Assembly (NCBI RefSeq): GCF_023920225.1
Contig: NZ_CP092587.1
Coordinates: 1,922,001-1,986,000, forward strand
Length of the DNA stretch: 64,000 bases
Direction of reading: 5' to 3'
Origin: Vibrio gazogenes
GTDB taxonomy: Bacteria; Pseudomonadota; Gammaproteobacteria; Enterobacterales; Vibrionaceae
A program made the position numbers and the translations under genes. Positions 36,501 to 45,786 of this stretch are shown one piece after another. The notes beneath the pieces are model-generated. The model saw nothing but the letters and a program-made list of their open reading frames with translations. It searched no databases and was not told where the DNA came from. How positions within the stretch are numbered: position 1 is the first letter of the stretch; the number at the start of each line of letters is the position of its first letter.

Positions 36501-37766
36501 TCAGCGATACACAGGGAATTCAGCGCAAAGCGCGATAACCTGTGACTTAACTTCTTCTATTGTTTTCTCCAGCTTCGCTTCGTCATCAAGGACATCGAGA
36601 ATGTCCGCGATCCAGCCGGCCAGCAGTGTACATTCTTGCTCTTTAAATCCCCGAGTCGTCACGACCGGAGACCCAATCCGCAATCCAGACGTCACAAACG
36701 GTGACTGAGGGTCATTGGGAACTGCATTCTTATTCACGGTAATGTTCGCTCTGCCAAGTGCGGCATCAGCGGCTTTTCCGGTTAGACCCTGCTTAATTAA
36801 ACTTAGCAAGAACAGATGGTTATCCGTCCCGTCAGAAACAATGTCGAACCCGCGACCACTCAGCACTTCAGCCATGACCTGAGCATTGAGAATGACTTGT
36901 TGCTGATAGGCTTTAAACTCCGGCTGAAGCGCTTCTTGGAAAGCAACTGCTTTCGCCGCAATCACATGCATCAACGGGCCGCCCTGACCACCGGGGAAAA
37001 CGGCTGAGTTGAGTTTTTTCTCCAATTCAGGATTGCTTTGTGCCAAGATCAGACCACCACGCGGACCACGTAATGTTTTATGCGTTGTCGTGGTGACAAC
37101 GTCAGCCCATGGGACAGGGTTAGGATAAAGTTTGGCGGCGACCAGACCGGCCACGTGTGCCATATCAACGAACAGATACGCATCCACCATATCGGCAATT
37201 TCACGGAAACGAGCCCAATCCACTTTTCTTGAATAAGCAGAGAAACCGGCAACGATCATCTTCGGATGATGCTCTTTCGCCAGACGCTCGACCTGATCAT
37301 AATCGATTTCACCGGTTTCAGGATTGAGACCATATTGAACCGCATTGTAGATTTTTCCGGAAAAGCTGACTTTCGCCCCATGCGTTAAGTGCCCGCCATG
37401 ATCGAGGCTCATTCCCAGAATCGTGTCGCCCGGATTACACAGTGCCATGTAAACCGCGGCATTCGCCTGAGAACCTGAGTGAGGTTGTACATTGGCGTAA
37501 TCGGCACAAAAAAGACGACAAGCACGCTCGATAGCCAGAATTTCCACCTGATCGACGAACTCACAGCCACCGTAGTAACGTTTCGCCGGATAGCCTTCGG
37601 CATATTTATTTGTCAGTACAGAGCCCTGCGCTTCCATGACACGCGGACTAGTATAGTTTTCTGATGCAATCAGCTCGATGTGTTCTTCCTGTCGCTTTGC
37701 TTCAAGCTGCATTGCCGCCCATACCGCATCATCGAAACCGGCTATCGAATCATTCTTTGTAAACAT
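36501..37766 (-). CDS. glyA: Serine hydroxymethyltransferase
   Basis: The 421-residue PLP enzyme has [15 protein letters not shown] with the cofactor lysine, [35 protein letters not shown] and [19 protein letters not shown]. It converts glycine plus 5,10-methylene-tetrahydrofolate to serine and tetrahydrofolate. As the first gene of the sox operon it is a pathway-dedicated copy; a second housekeeping glyA would be expected elsewhere in the genome. The upstream region carries paired regulator-like motifs. Confidence 0.97.
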   Translation of the reverse strand: MFTKNDSIAGFDDAVWAAMQLEAKRQEEHIELIASENYTSPRVMEAQGSVLTNKYAEGYPAKRYYGGCEFVDQVEILAIERACRLFCADYANVQPHSGSQANAAVYMALCNPGDTILGMSLDHGGHLTHGAKVSFSGKIYNAVQYGLNPETGEIDYDQVERLAKEHHPKMIVAGFSAYSRKVDWARFREIADMVDAYLFVDMAHVAGLVAAKLYPNPVPWADVVTTTTHKTLRGPRGGLILAQSNPELEKKLNSAVFPGGQGGPLMHVIAAKAVAFQEALQPEFKAYQQQVILNAQVMAEVLSGRGFDIVSDGTDNHLFLLSLIKQGLTGKAADAALGRANITVNKNAVPNDPQSPFVTSGLRIGSPVVTTRGFKEQECTLLAGWIADILDVLDDEAKLEKTIEEVKSQVIALCAEFPVYR

Positions 37767-37828
37767 TTATTTCTCTCCATGCTGACCTTTTATTCAGGGC
37801 ATATCGTCCTTACCCGCTGATGTTATCG

Positions 37829-37892
37829 GCTGACCTCTATGTCGATATGTTTCGAAACGCCTCACCGATGTCGATTTGCGACATAGTGGTGA
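37829..37892. promoter_or_regulatory. Paired TSACCnCTATGTCG motifs upstream of glyA
   Basis: TGACCTCTATGTCG (37831-37844, plus strand) and TCACCACTATGTCG (37891-37878, minus strand) face each other. A third, shorter unit between them forms the perfect inverted repeat ATGTCG-ATTTG-CGACAT (37868-37884). They lie 65-125 bp upstream of the glyA start. The same word occurs upstream of the serine deaminase gene. Candidate activator sites, plausibly GbdR. Confidence 0.55.
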
Positions 37893-38181
37893 ATAAAAAA
37901 ATCAGTCCGGGAAATGCGATTCAACCAGCGTGAGTCAGTAGCAAAGCGACCGAAATAGCACAAAGTTCAGCCATGACGGTTGAAGATGGCTTAAAAACGT
38001 CATTCATCGATACGCTTCTCCGCGTTTCTTCACGCCAAACCATTCAAGAGTCATTGATTTTAGTGTATTGTTAAGCATCCACTGATGCTGGGGAAGAATG
38101 ACTGTCAGAGACTACCCCAACACTTTCGGCATAAAATTTTGATTTGTAATAATTAATTAACTAAAGGATACAAACACTACT
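37893..38181. promoter_or_regulatory. Divergent intergenic region, asnS promoter side
   Basis: The rest of the 415-bp gap between divergent glyA and asnS. A weak AAAGGA lies 13-14 bp before the asnS ATG. No gene or RNA fold that I recognise, and no obvious attenuator. Confidence 0.4.
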
Positions 38182-39582
38182 ATGACGTACGCGCCTGTTG
38201 TTGACGTATTAAGCGGTAAGCTTGCAGTTGACAGTGAAGTTACTGTCCGCGGCTGGATCCGTACACGTCGTGATTCCAAAGCCGGAATTTCGTTTCTTGC
38301 CATTTATGACGGCTCTTGTTTCGACCCGATTCAGGCCGTGGTCCCGAATAATCTCAATAATTACAATGAAGAAGTTTTAAAGCTGACAACCGGTTGTTCT
38401 GTTGAAGTAACCGGTCAAATTGTTGCGTCTCCGGCCAAAGGTCAGGACTTTGAACTCGCGGCAACAACCGTTAAAGTCGTCGGATGGGTTGAAGATGCGG
38501 ATTCTTATCCGATGGCGAAAACACGTCACTCGATTGAGTACCTGCGTGAAGTCGCTCACCTGCGCCCGCGCACCAATGTGATTGGTGCCGTTGCCCGTGT
38601 GCGTAACTGCCTTTCTCAAGCCATTCACCGTTTTTATCACGAGCAGGGATTTTTCTGGGTTTCAACCCCGCTAATCACAGCGGCTGACTGTGAAGGTGCC
38701 GGTGAAATGTTCCGTGTTTCAACGCTGGATCTGACCAACCTGCCGCTGACTGAACAAGGTGATGTGGACTTTAATGAAGATTTCTTCGGTAAAGAGACAT
38801 TTTTGACCGTTTCAGGCCAGTTAAACGGTGAAGCCTACGCGTGTGCATTAAGCAAAATTTATACCTTTGGCCCGACATTCCGTGCTGAAAATTCCAATAC
38901 CAGCCGCCACTTAGCGGAATTCTGGATGGTCGAACCCGAAGTCGCATTTGCAGAGTTGAATGACATCGCCAAACTTGCTGAAGATATGCTCAAATATGTC
39001 TTTAAAGCGGTTCTTGAAGAACGTCGCGATGATCTGGAATTCTTCGCCCAAAGAATCGACAAAGATGTGATTAGCCGTCTGGAAAGCTTTGTTGAATCAG
39101 ATTTCGCACAAGTTGATTACACGGACGCGATTCAAATCCTATTGGATTCAGGTAAAGAATTTGAATTCCCGGTTGAATGGGGCATCGACATGTCTTCCGA
39201 ACATGAGCGCTACCTTGCTGAAGAGCACTTTAAAGCGCCTGTCGTTGTGAAAAACTACCCGAAAGATATCAAAGCATTTTATATGCGGATGAATGATGAC
39301 GGTAAAACCGTTGCCGCGATGGATGTACTCGCACCGGGAATTGGTGAAATTATCGGTGGTTCTCAGCGTGAAGAACGTTTAGACATCCTAGATAAACGGA
39401 TGCTCGATATGGGGATCGAACCAGAAAGCATGGGCTGGTATCGTGACTTACGCCGTTACGGCACAGTTCCTCATTCAGGCTTCGGCCTCGGATTCGAACG
39501 GTTGGTCTCTTACGTCACCGGCATGGGTAACATCCGCGATGTGATTCCGTTCCCGAGAGCACCACGTTCGGCTAACTTCTAA
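38182..39582 (+). CDS. asnS: Asparaginyl-tRNA synthetase
   Basis: The 466-residue class II synthetase is nearly colinear with E. coli AsnS. It has an N-terminal OB fold ([30 protein letters not shown]), motif 2 with [17 protein letters not shown] and motif 3 [18 protein letters not shown]. It charges tRNA-Asn with asparagine in the cytoplasm. It is followed by a strong terminator and then aspC, a neighbourhood shared with enteric bacteria (there separated by ompF). Confidence 0.98.
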   Translation: MTYAPVVDVLSGKLAVDSEVTVRGWIRTRRDSKAGISFLAIYDGSCFDPIQAVVPNNLNNYNEEVLKLTTGCSVEVTGQIVASPAKGQDFELAATTVKVVGWVEDADSYPMAKTRHSIEYLREVAHLRPRTNVIGAVARVRNCLSQAIHRFYHEQGFFWVSTPLITAADCEGAGEMFRVSTLDLTNLPLTEQGDVDFNEDFFGKETFLTVSGQLNGEAYACALSKIYTFGPTFRAENSNTSRHLAEFWMVEPEVAFAELNDIAKLAEDMLKYVFKAVLEERRDDLEFFAQRIDKDVISRLESFVESDFAQVDYTDAIQILLDSGKEFEFPVEWGIDMSSEHERYLAEEHFKAPVVVKNYPKDIKAFYMRMNDDGKTVAAMDVLAPGIGEIIGGSQREERLDILDKRMLDMGIEPESMGWYRDLRRYGTVPHSGFGLGFERLVSYVTGMGNIRDVIPFPRAPRSANF

Positions 39583-39625
39583 TTCAAATATGAATTCGAA
39601 TCCGAAGATTCGTTTTAATCTGCAC

Positions 39626-39656
39626 AATGCCATCGTCCGCGGTGGCATTTTTTATT
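39626..39656 (+). terminator. Terminator of asnS
   Basis: AATGCCATCG and CGGTGGCATT form a stem (one G-T pair) followed by TTTTTATTG, 44 bp after the asnS stop. Confidence 0.85.
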
Positions 39657-39860
39657 GTTCCTTTGATAATTTTTGGTAACGGCAAAACACCGAAAGGTCG
39701 TTTTCCATGCACGAAAAACAGAATCAGCAATTATTTAACTTTTTTCACCGTGTGACGGTTGTAACAAGATCGCCGTAGAGGTATAAATAATTGCATCACG
39801 ATGTCACGAAACTGGCATAAAAATTCACTATTTCCTTTCAATTTTACACGGATGAAAAAC

Positions 39861-41051
39861 ATGTTTGAAAAAGTTGTCGCAGCACCGGCCGATCCCATTC
39901 TTGGACTCACTGAAGAGTTCAAAAGCGATCCCCGTCCAGAGAAGATTAATTTAGGGGTCGGAATTTATAAGGATGAATCCGGTCAAACTCCGATCCTTGC
40001 GACAGTAAAAAAGGCGGAAGCCATACTGCTCGAATCAGAAAAAACCAAGTCTTATCTGACCATTGAAGGTATGGCTGATTATGCACTGGCCGTGCAAAAA
40101 CTTCTGTTTGGAGCAGATGCGGAAATCGTCACCAGCCAAAGAGCCAAAACCTCTCAGGCACCGGGCGGAACCGGTGCACTCCGTGTCGCGGGTGAATTCA
40201 TCAAACGTCATATGAGTGGCGCTAAAATCTGGATCAGCAATCCGACTTGGGCGAACCATAATGGCGTGTTCAAAGCTGCCGGTCTCGAAATCGCACAATA
40301 CAGCTACTACAACGCAACAACCAAAGATAAAGATTTTTCAGCGATGGTTGCCGACCTGCAAGGCGCACAAGCCGGCGATATCGTGTTATTACACGGTTGC
40401 TGTCATAACCCGACCGGTATCGACCCGACGGTTGAAGAGTGGGAAACCCTCGCTAAGCTTGTGGCAGAGAAAGGACTGATTCCGCTGTTCGATTTTGCTT
40501 ATCAAGGCTTTGCAACAGGGGTTGAAGAAGATGCCGCAGGTCTGCGTATTTTTGCCCGCTACAATAAAGAACTCCTCGTCGCTAGCTCGTTTTCGAAAAA
40601 CTTCGGGCTGTATAACGAACGGGTCGGTGCATTCACACTGGTGGCAGAATCAAAAGAGATTGCAACGACTGCATTCTCTCAAGTGAAAGGCATTATTCGC
40701 TCAATCTACTCCAACCCACCGGCTCACGGTGCTGCTGTCGTCACGACGATTCTGAATCATCCGGAACTCTATGCTGCGTGGATTAAGGAAGTGGCAGAAA
40801 TGCGTGATCGCATTCAGGAAATGCGCGATCTATTTGTTGCAACGTTGAAAGAGCAAGGCGTTCAGCAAGACTTCAGTTTCATTGCCCGTCAAAATGGCAT
40901 GTTCTCATTCTCAGGCCTGAGCCCTGAACAAGTGGCACAGCTAAAAAATGAGTTTGGTATCTATATTGTCGGCTCCGGCCGGATTAGTGTCGCTGGCATG
41001 ACCAAGAACAATATGTTGCCTTTATGTAAAGCGATCGCAGCGATCATTTAA
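39861..41051 (+). CDS. aspC: Aspartate aminotransferase
   Basis: The 396-residue PLP enzyme starts at [20 protein letters not shown], which matches E. coli AspC ([16 protein letters not shown]). In-frame ATGs at 39801 and 39852 would add residues not present in the family. Motifs include [26 protein letters not shown], and [15 protein letters not shown] with the cofactor lysine. It interconverts aspartate and oxaloacetate with 2-oxoglutarate/glutamate. It is transcribed alone, ended by a bidirectional terminator. Confidence 0.97.
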   Translation: MFEKVVAAPADPILGLTEEFKSDPRPEKINLGVGIYKDESGQTPILATVKKAEAILLESEKTKSYLTIEGMADYALAVQKLLFGADAEIVTSQRAKTSQAPGGTGALRVAGEFIKRHMSGAKIWISNPTWANHNGVFKAAGLEIAQYSYYNATTKDKDFSAMVADLQGAQAGDIVLLHGCCHNPTGIDPTVEEWETLAKLVAEKGLIPLFDFAYQGFATGVEEDAAGLRIFARYNKELLVASSFSKNFGLYNERVGAFTLVAESKEIATTAFSQVKGIIRSIYSNPPAHGAAVVTTILNHPELYAAWIKEVAEMRDRIQEMRDLFVATLKEQGVQQDFSFIARQNGMFSFSGLSPEQVAQLKNEFGIYIVGSGRISVAGMTKNNMLPLCKAIAAII

Positions 41052-41088
41052 TTCGTCGCGACGATATCAATAACCTATTGGTGCCCAT

Positions 41089-41124
41089 AAAAAATATCCC
41101 GGAAATCTCCGGGATATTTTTTAT
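41089..41124. terminator. Bidirectional terminator between aspC and a VOC gene
   Basis: AATATCCCGGA-AATC-TCCGGGATATT with A-rich 5' and T-rich 3' flanks; serves convergent aspC (plus) and the VOC gene (minus). Confidence 0.92.
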
Positions 41125-41140
41125 CAACAGACTGATATCA

Positions 41141-41521
41141 TTAAGCAATATGATAGACTGCACACAATTTGTTACCGGATGGATCGCGCAGATAAGCTAA
41201 ATATAACTCCCGTTCGGAATGAGCACGTACCCCCGGTGGATCCTCACAAGTGATGCCACCATTTTCGATTCCCGCTTGATGCCACGCATCAGCTTGTTCT
41301 GGGCTTGAAACGCTAAAACCAATCGTCATCCCATTCCCCGGCGTTGCTTCCTGACCATTAATTGGCGGAGTGACAATCAGGACACCCTCGGAATTGGCAT
41401 AGATACAACGCCCTTTCTCATCAATCACGCCTGCCGGGTAATCTAAAGCGGCCAAAATGGCATCATAAAACGTTTTTGATTTTTCAATATCGTTTGAACC
41501 AACGACGATGTGACTAAACAT
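41141..41521 (-). CDS. VOC-superfamily (glyoxalase/dioxygenase-like) protein
   Basis: The 126-residue protein begins MFSHIVVGSNDIEKSKTFYDAILAALDYPAG and ends LYLAYLRDPSGNKLCAVYH, the two halves of a vicinal-oxygen-chelate fold. Metal ligands would include H4 and the Glu near ERELYLAYLRD. Substrate cannot be predicted. It is monocistronic, convergent with aspC and sharing its terminator. Confidence 0.88.
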   Translation of the reverse strand: MFSHIVVGSNDIEKSKTFYDAILAALDYPAGVIDEKGRCIYANSEGVLIVTPPINGQEATPGNGMTIGFSVSSPEQADAWHQAGIENGGITCEDPPGVRAHSERELYLAYLRDPSGNKLCAVYHIA

Positions 41522-41580
41522 GATATATCCTTTTGTGCATAAAATCCGAGTTATCTTGCTATAAGGATATCCAACTGTCT

Positions 41581-41658
41581 AGGGGTTGTTGACCTTTCGT
41601 GGTTGAATCTTGTTCAATCTGAACGGGTATTGATCGCGGCGCGGGGCATGGCGCTTAG
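41581..41658 (+). repeat. Dispersed 78-bp repeat, copy 2
   Basis: AGGGGTTGTTGACCTTTCGT through GGGGCATGGCGCTTAG, 75 of 78 bases identical to 16671-16748. It lies between the VOC gene and the 3' end of the GGDEF-EAL gene. Confidence 0.75.
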
Positions 41659-41675
41659 AGATGTTCTCATAAATC

Positions 41676-44234
41676 TTAATGAGTCCGGCAGTCCCAACGT
41701 TTTGAAGAACGCATTCTTTGCTGAATCATTTCGACACGCATTGGTTTGTCAAAATAATATCCCTGAACCAGACACCCTGTCGTCGTCTGGTTGGTCAATG
41801 CCAGTAGTTGTGCGTGGGTTTCGACACCTTCAGCAACCACACCAAAATGAGCTGACTGCCCAATCGCCAGTACGGTTTTAATCAGAGTGCAACTCTCTTC
41901 ACTACATAACATTTTATCGATAAAACTTTTATCGATTTTAACTTCATCAATCGGGAGTTGATTGAGATAACTAAGAGAGGAGTAACCTTTACCGAAATCA
42001 TCCAGTGAGATGCGAATCCCCACCCGTTTCAAAGAGAATAAAACCTCTCTGGCCTGCTGAAACTCGCGAATCAAAACACTCTCTGTAATTTCAATATGGA
42101 TACGACTGATATCAATCCCCACATGTTTAATGATTGCGACAATATCATCGACAAACCCCGGTGTCAGAAGCTGTTTAGCGGATACATTGACATTCAAACT
42201 TAACGCATAACGACCATTGGGGCTCAACATCAGAACCTCCCGACAAGCGCGTTCAAAAATATAGTTTCCCAAGGTATAAAACAGACCGGTATCTTCCGCA
42301 ATATGGATAAACTCCTCTGGTTTCACCGTACCAAGGGTATCATTATCCCATCGCACCAAAGCCTCCAGACCAAGCACATTCCACGTTTTGACATGGACTA
42401 ACGGCTGATAGCAGATAAACATTTCATGTTTACGTAAGGCATGTTGCAACTGAGATTCAATCGCGAGGAAATGTTGCAAATGTGCATGAATCTCCTGATT
42501 GTAGAAGACAACGCTCCCTCTCTGTTTTTTCTTCGCCTGATAAAGCACAACATCGGCTTTATTTAATAATTCCTCGGCCAGCTTCCCGTCATCGGGATAT
42601 AAACTGGCTCCGATACTGCATGTCGTTTGTAATTGAGTTCCGCTCAACTCAAAAGGCTCATCGAACACCCGTTGTATCCGCGAAACTTTATGTTCCGCAT
42701 CCGCTTTGTGGGAGAGCGACGAAAAGCAAAAGACAAACTCATCGCCCCCAAATCTTGAAACCAAATCATGCTCACCCAGTAAGTGGCGGAAACGATCAGC
42801 CACGTTCATCAATAACTGATCGCCCAGCGCATGACCATAGGTATCATTAATTTTCTTAAACTCATCCAGATCAACAAACACAATCACCAGGTATCGCATC
42901 TGTGATTGAGTATGCAGCCTGGATATTTCCTTTTTAACACCCTTCAAAAACATCATCCGGTTGGGTAATGAGGTCAAGACATCATGCATGGCCATAAAAT
43001 GCATCTGATCCCGGGAATCTTCCACATGCTCAATATGCTGACGAATTTTTTCCTGATATCGGTGAAAACGGCCTGCGATCAACCGACCAATATAAAAAGA
43101 CAGTAGTAAAACGATACCGGAGAACAACACACTGAAAATAACGATATTCCACAAGGCCTGATCACTTTTCTGTTTAATCTGGGTGAATTTCTGCTGGAAG
43201 TAATCATCAAAACGCACCATCGGGAATCCGGCAACAACATGCCATCCCCAATCCCCCAGACTTTCGATATAAAGCATGGACTCATCATCCAATGAATTGT
43301 CATTGAACATCATTTGTCCGCGTACAAAACGGTTGGGAAGATGTGATTGTACCAATGACTGCCAAGTATCGGTGAACCCTTCAGGTAACACGATACCTTG
43401 CAGTTGTCTGCCGATGTAGGTTGATTCATTATCCGCCAAAATCCGACCAGACTGATCAGCTACCGCTATCATATATGCCCCACCATTTTGGTGGCGAACA
43501 TGTTCATATGGGTATTGGTTAATCCACTTAAGTAATGACTGCTGGACGTTGTGTTCCATATCCGCGACATTCTCAACCGCACCAACAACCCACCCCAATG
43601 GGGAAAAATACTTACCGAATCCCATTTTCTCTCTCTGGCTTGGCTTCGACAAAGATGAGGAAAATTGGGACTGAACATCCCAGCGAAAAAAAGATTCGCC
43701 CTGATGTTCAATCTGTCTCAGAAAATCTTCCGAGACGGATGTGTCGGGGTGAAAAGAGGCCGGTAAAACTTGAACATCCTCCGGCTGTGTACGCAACATT
43801 CCCGATCGATGACGGGACTGAATGAAGAAATAGCTAGAACGAGGGAGCTCACCTTGAGATTGAAGCGCCTGCGTGACCGCAAGTTTAATCTCTTCTGGAG
43901 AAAGGGTATTATTCTGATAATAAAGGTGACGAATGAGCTCATACGCGTCGTAGACCCGTTGACGGACTTGATACTGAAGGTGTTGCATCAAGTAAGCTTT
44001 TTGCCGATCGAATTCTTTATGAATCAATGCAACATGCTGCTGCGTCAACAACTTCTCTGAGAGCATCATCTCATGGTACAACGCACTGCTATTTTCAGCT
44101 AACCGCTGCCGATCCGCTTCATACAAATAACCATTCAGCACAAGTGCCAAACAACCAACGACAAATATTGGCGCCAGTTGAATAATCCTCAATAAATGTC
44201 GCTCATTTTCCAAAGGCGAATTTGCACGATTCAT
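41676..44234 (-). CDS. Membrane Cache-GGDEF-EAL protein (cyclic-di-GMP turnover)
   Basis: The 852-residue protein has TM1 (about 17-37), a periplasmic Cache-type sensor, TM2 (about 355-378) and a cytoplasmic GGDEF domain (intact SRFGGDEF near residue 495). A complete EAL domain follows (GLEALVRW near 623, EITESVLI, SLDDFGKGYSSLSYL, AEGVETHAQ). The cyclase inhibitory I-site is not canonical: RxxD is replaced by GEHD. Both diguanylate cyclase and phosphodiesterase motifs look functional, so the net activity cannot be read from sequence. Ligand of the Cache domain unknown. The gene is monocistronic. Confidence 0.93.
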   Translation of the reverse strand: MNRANSPLENERHLLRIIQLAPIFVVGCLALVLNGYLYEADRQRLAENSSALYHEMMLSEKLLTQQHVALIHKEFDRQKAYLMQHLQYQVRQRVYDAYELIRHLYYQNNTLSPEEIKLAVTQALQSQGELPRSSYFFIQSRHRSGMLRTQPEDVQVLPASFHPDTSVSEDFLRQIEHQGESFFRWDVQSQFSSSLSKPSQREKMGFGKYFSPLGWVVGAVENVADMEHNVQQSLLKWINQYPYEHVRHQNGGAYMIAVADQSGRILADNESTYIGRQLQGIVLPEGFTDTWQSLVQSHLPNRFVRGQMMFNDNSLDDESMLYIESLGDWGWHVVAGFPMVRFDDYFQQKFTQIKQKSDQALWNIVIFSVLFSGIVLLLSFYIGRLIAGRFHRYQEKIRQHIEHVEDSRDQMHFMAMHDVLTSLPNRMMFLKGVKKEISRLHTQSQMRYLVIVFVDLDEFKKINDTYGHALGDQLLMNVADRFRHLLGEHDLVSRFGGDEFVFCFSSLSHKADAEHKVSRIQRVFDEPFELSGTQLQTTCSIGASLYPDDGKLAEELLNKADVVLYQAKKKQRGSVVFYNQEIHAHLQHFLAIESQLQHALRKHEMFICYQPLVHVKTWNVLGLEALVRWDNDTLGTVKPEEFIHIAEDTGLFYTLGNYIFERACREVLMLSPNGRYALSLNVNVSAKQLLTPGFVDDIVAIIKHVGIDISRIHIEITESVLIREFQQAREVLFSLKRVGIRISLDDFGKGYSSLSYLNQLPIDEVKIDKSFIDKMLCSEESCTLIKTVLAIGQSAHFGVVAEGVETHAQLLALTNQTTTGCLVQGYYFDKPMRVEMIQQRMRSSKRWDCRTH

Positions 44235-44392
44235 AGCCGCGAATTCTCAAATCATATTTAGCATTGTTTTTTCAACCGCCTCCCCACTATTGCGGGAGGT
44301 TTAATAAAATACGTATTATCAATTTATTATTTAATAAGTTATTTATAGCAGATTAACTTGTTTAGATTATAAAATCATCAACAATGTTGCAC

Positions 44393-45640
44393 TCAAGAAT
44401 TGATTTTAACCAAGTGTCTCAAAATTGATGGCTGACGCTCAATGAGGATTTTCCCGGCTCTGACAGACCAAAGCACCTCACTCTGATTTCTCAAAACAGA
44501 AACATCATCGGTACCATCCAAAATAATCAAATTCCCAGGTTTTCCTTCAGCAATCCCATATTGATCAGCAATATTTAACACTCGAGCACCATGGTCGGTA
44601 ATAAAGCTTAATGCGTTCACCAAATCTTCATACCCCATCATATGACAGGCATGAATCGCAAAATCTAATTCACGTAATAATTTCCCATTTCCTAAGGTGT
44701 ACCATGGGTCTTGTATCGAGTCTTGCGCCAACGCAACATTGATTCCGGCCCGATGAAGCTCCTTAACCCGAGTAATTCCTCGTCGTTTCGGAAATTCGTC
44801 AAAACGTCCCTGTAAATGCATATTCTCCGTCGGACAAGAAACAAAATTGATTTGTGACTTTTTCAATAAACGAAATAATTTTGAACAGTAGGCATTATTA
44901 TACGAGTGCATGGCCGTTGTATGACTGGCGGTGACCTTAGGCCCCATATCCTGTTCTAATGCCACGGTTGCCAACACTTCAAGAAAGCGAGAATTTTCAT
45001 CATCAATTTCATCACAATGTACATCGACCAACTTCCCGTTCCGACGGGCAAATTCGACCACCCAGTGCATCGACTCAACACCGTATTCTCGGGTAAATTC
45101 AAAATGTGGAATACCACCGACGACATCAATACCAATCTCTAACGCTTTTTCCATCAATGCTTTACCATTCGGGTAAGAAAAAATACCTTCCTGAGGAAAA
45201 GCAACGATTTGCAAATCAAGATAAGGTTGAAGTATCGGTTTCAGTTGATTGATCGCTTTCAGCGCTGTTAATTCAGGGTCAGTCACATCGACATGGGTAC
45301 GGACATACTGAACCCCGTTGGCAATCAGCAATTCAGCCGTAGTAAGCACGCGTCGTTTGACATCATCGATATCCAGCAATGCCTTTCTTTCTGCCCAGCA
45401 CTCAATTCCCTCAAAGAGCGTGCCACTCATATTCCAACGCGGTTCACCGGCAGTCAGCACCGCATCTAGATGAATGTGAGGTTCAACAAATGGGGCGCAA
45501 CATAGTTTCCCCATGGCATCAATATCCGCAGCTTCCTCAAGCAAACCGGACTGCAATTGAATCTTTTGAAAAATCCCTGATTCAATTTGAATCGAGTACA
45601 GTCCTTCAGAGCCTCTTAAACGCGCATTGATAATTTTCAT
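44393..45640 (-). CDS. codA: CodA-like deaminase, probable 5-methylcytosine deaminase
   Basis: The 415-residue amidohydrolase aligns along its length with E. coli cytosine deaminase CodA. It has metal ligands H55 and H57 (VEPHIHLD), H208 (DVHCDEIDDE), H240 (TASHTTAMHSYN) and D307. The residue after the metal Asp, equivalent to E. coli Asp314, is Ser308 (AQDSIQDPWY against HDDVFDPWY). Loss of that Asp is known to mark CodA homologues that deaminate 5-methylcytosine to thymine and also 5-fluorocytosine. The preceding His is Gln. No codB permease is adjacent. So a cytosine/5-methylcytosine deaminase is likely, with the methylated base as the preferred guess. A GGGA-type site precedes the ATG. 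Confidence 0.85.
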   Translation of the reverse strand: MKIINARLRGSEGLYSIQIESGIFQKIQLQSGLLEEAADIDAMGKLCCAPFVEPHIHLDAVLTAGEPRWNMSGTLFEGIECWAERKALLDIDDVKRRVLTTAELLIANGVQYVRTHVDVTDPELTALKAINQLKPILQPYLDLQIVAFPQEGIFSYPNGKALMEKALEIGIDVVGGIPHFEFTREYGVESMHWVVEFARRNGKLVDVHCDEIDDENSRFLEVLATVALEQDMGPKVTASHTTAMHSYNNAYCSKLFRLLKKSQINFVSCPTENMHLQGRFDEFPKRRGITRVKELHRAGINVALAQDSIQDPWYTLGNGKLLRELDFAIHACHMMGYEDLVNALSFITDHGARVLNIADQYGIAEGKPGNLIILDGTDDVSVLRNQSEVLWSVRAGKILIERQPSILRHLVKINS

Positions 45641-45786
45641 CTCTTATTTCCCTTGATCATCGCTTTTATGGCAACTTTATCCATAAACTTGCCCATAGGC
45701 ATAAACGTGTCCATAAAAAAGAGCCCCGTTCGAGACTGACCAGAGCCTTCCTATTACGTAACAGTCATTGAATGATTGACCGTATT

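Noticed and set aside
41603..41881. 92-codon plus frame beginning inside the 78-bp repeat
   Set aside because: Most of it is antisense to the EAL domain of the GGDEF-EAL gene; the start falls in the repeat by chance.
44279..44302. CCTCCC/GGGAGG hairpin after the CodA-like gene as a terminator
   Set aside because: On the minus strand it is followed by an A-rich rather than T-rich stretch, so it does not fit a terminator for that gene.
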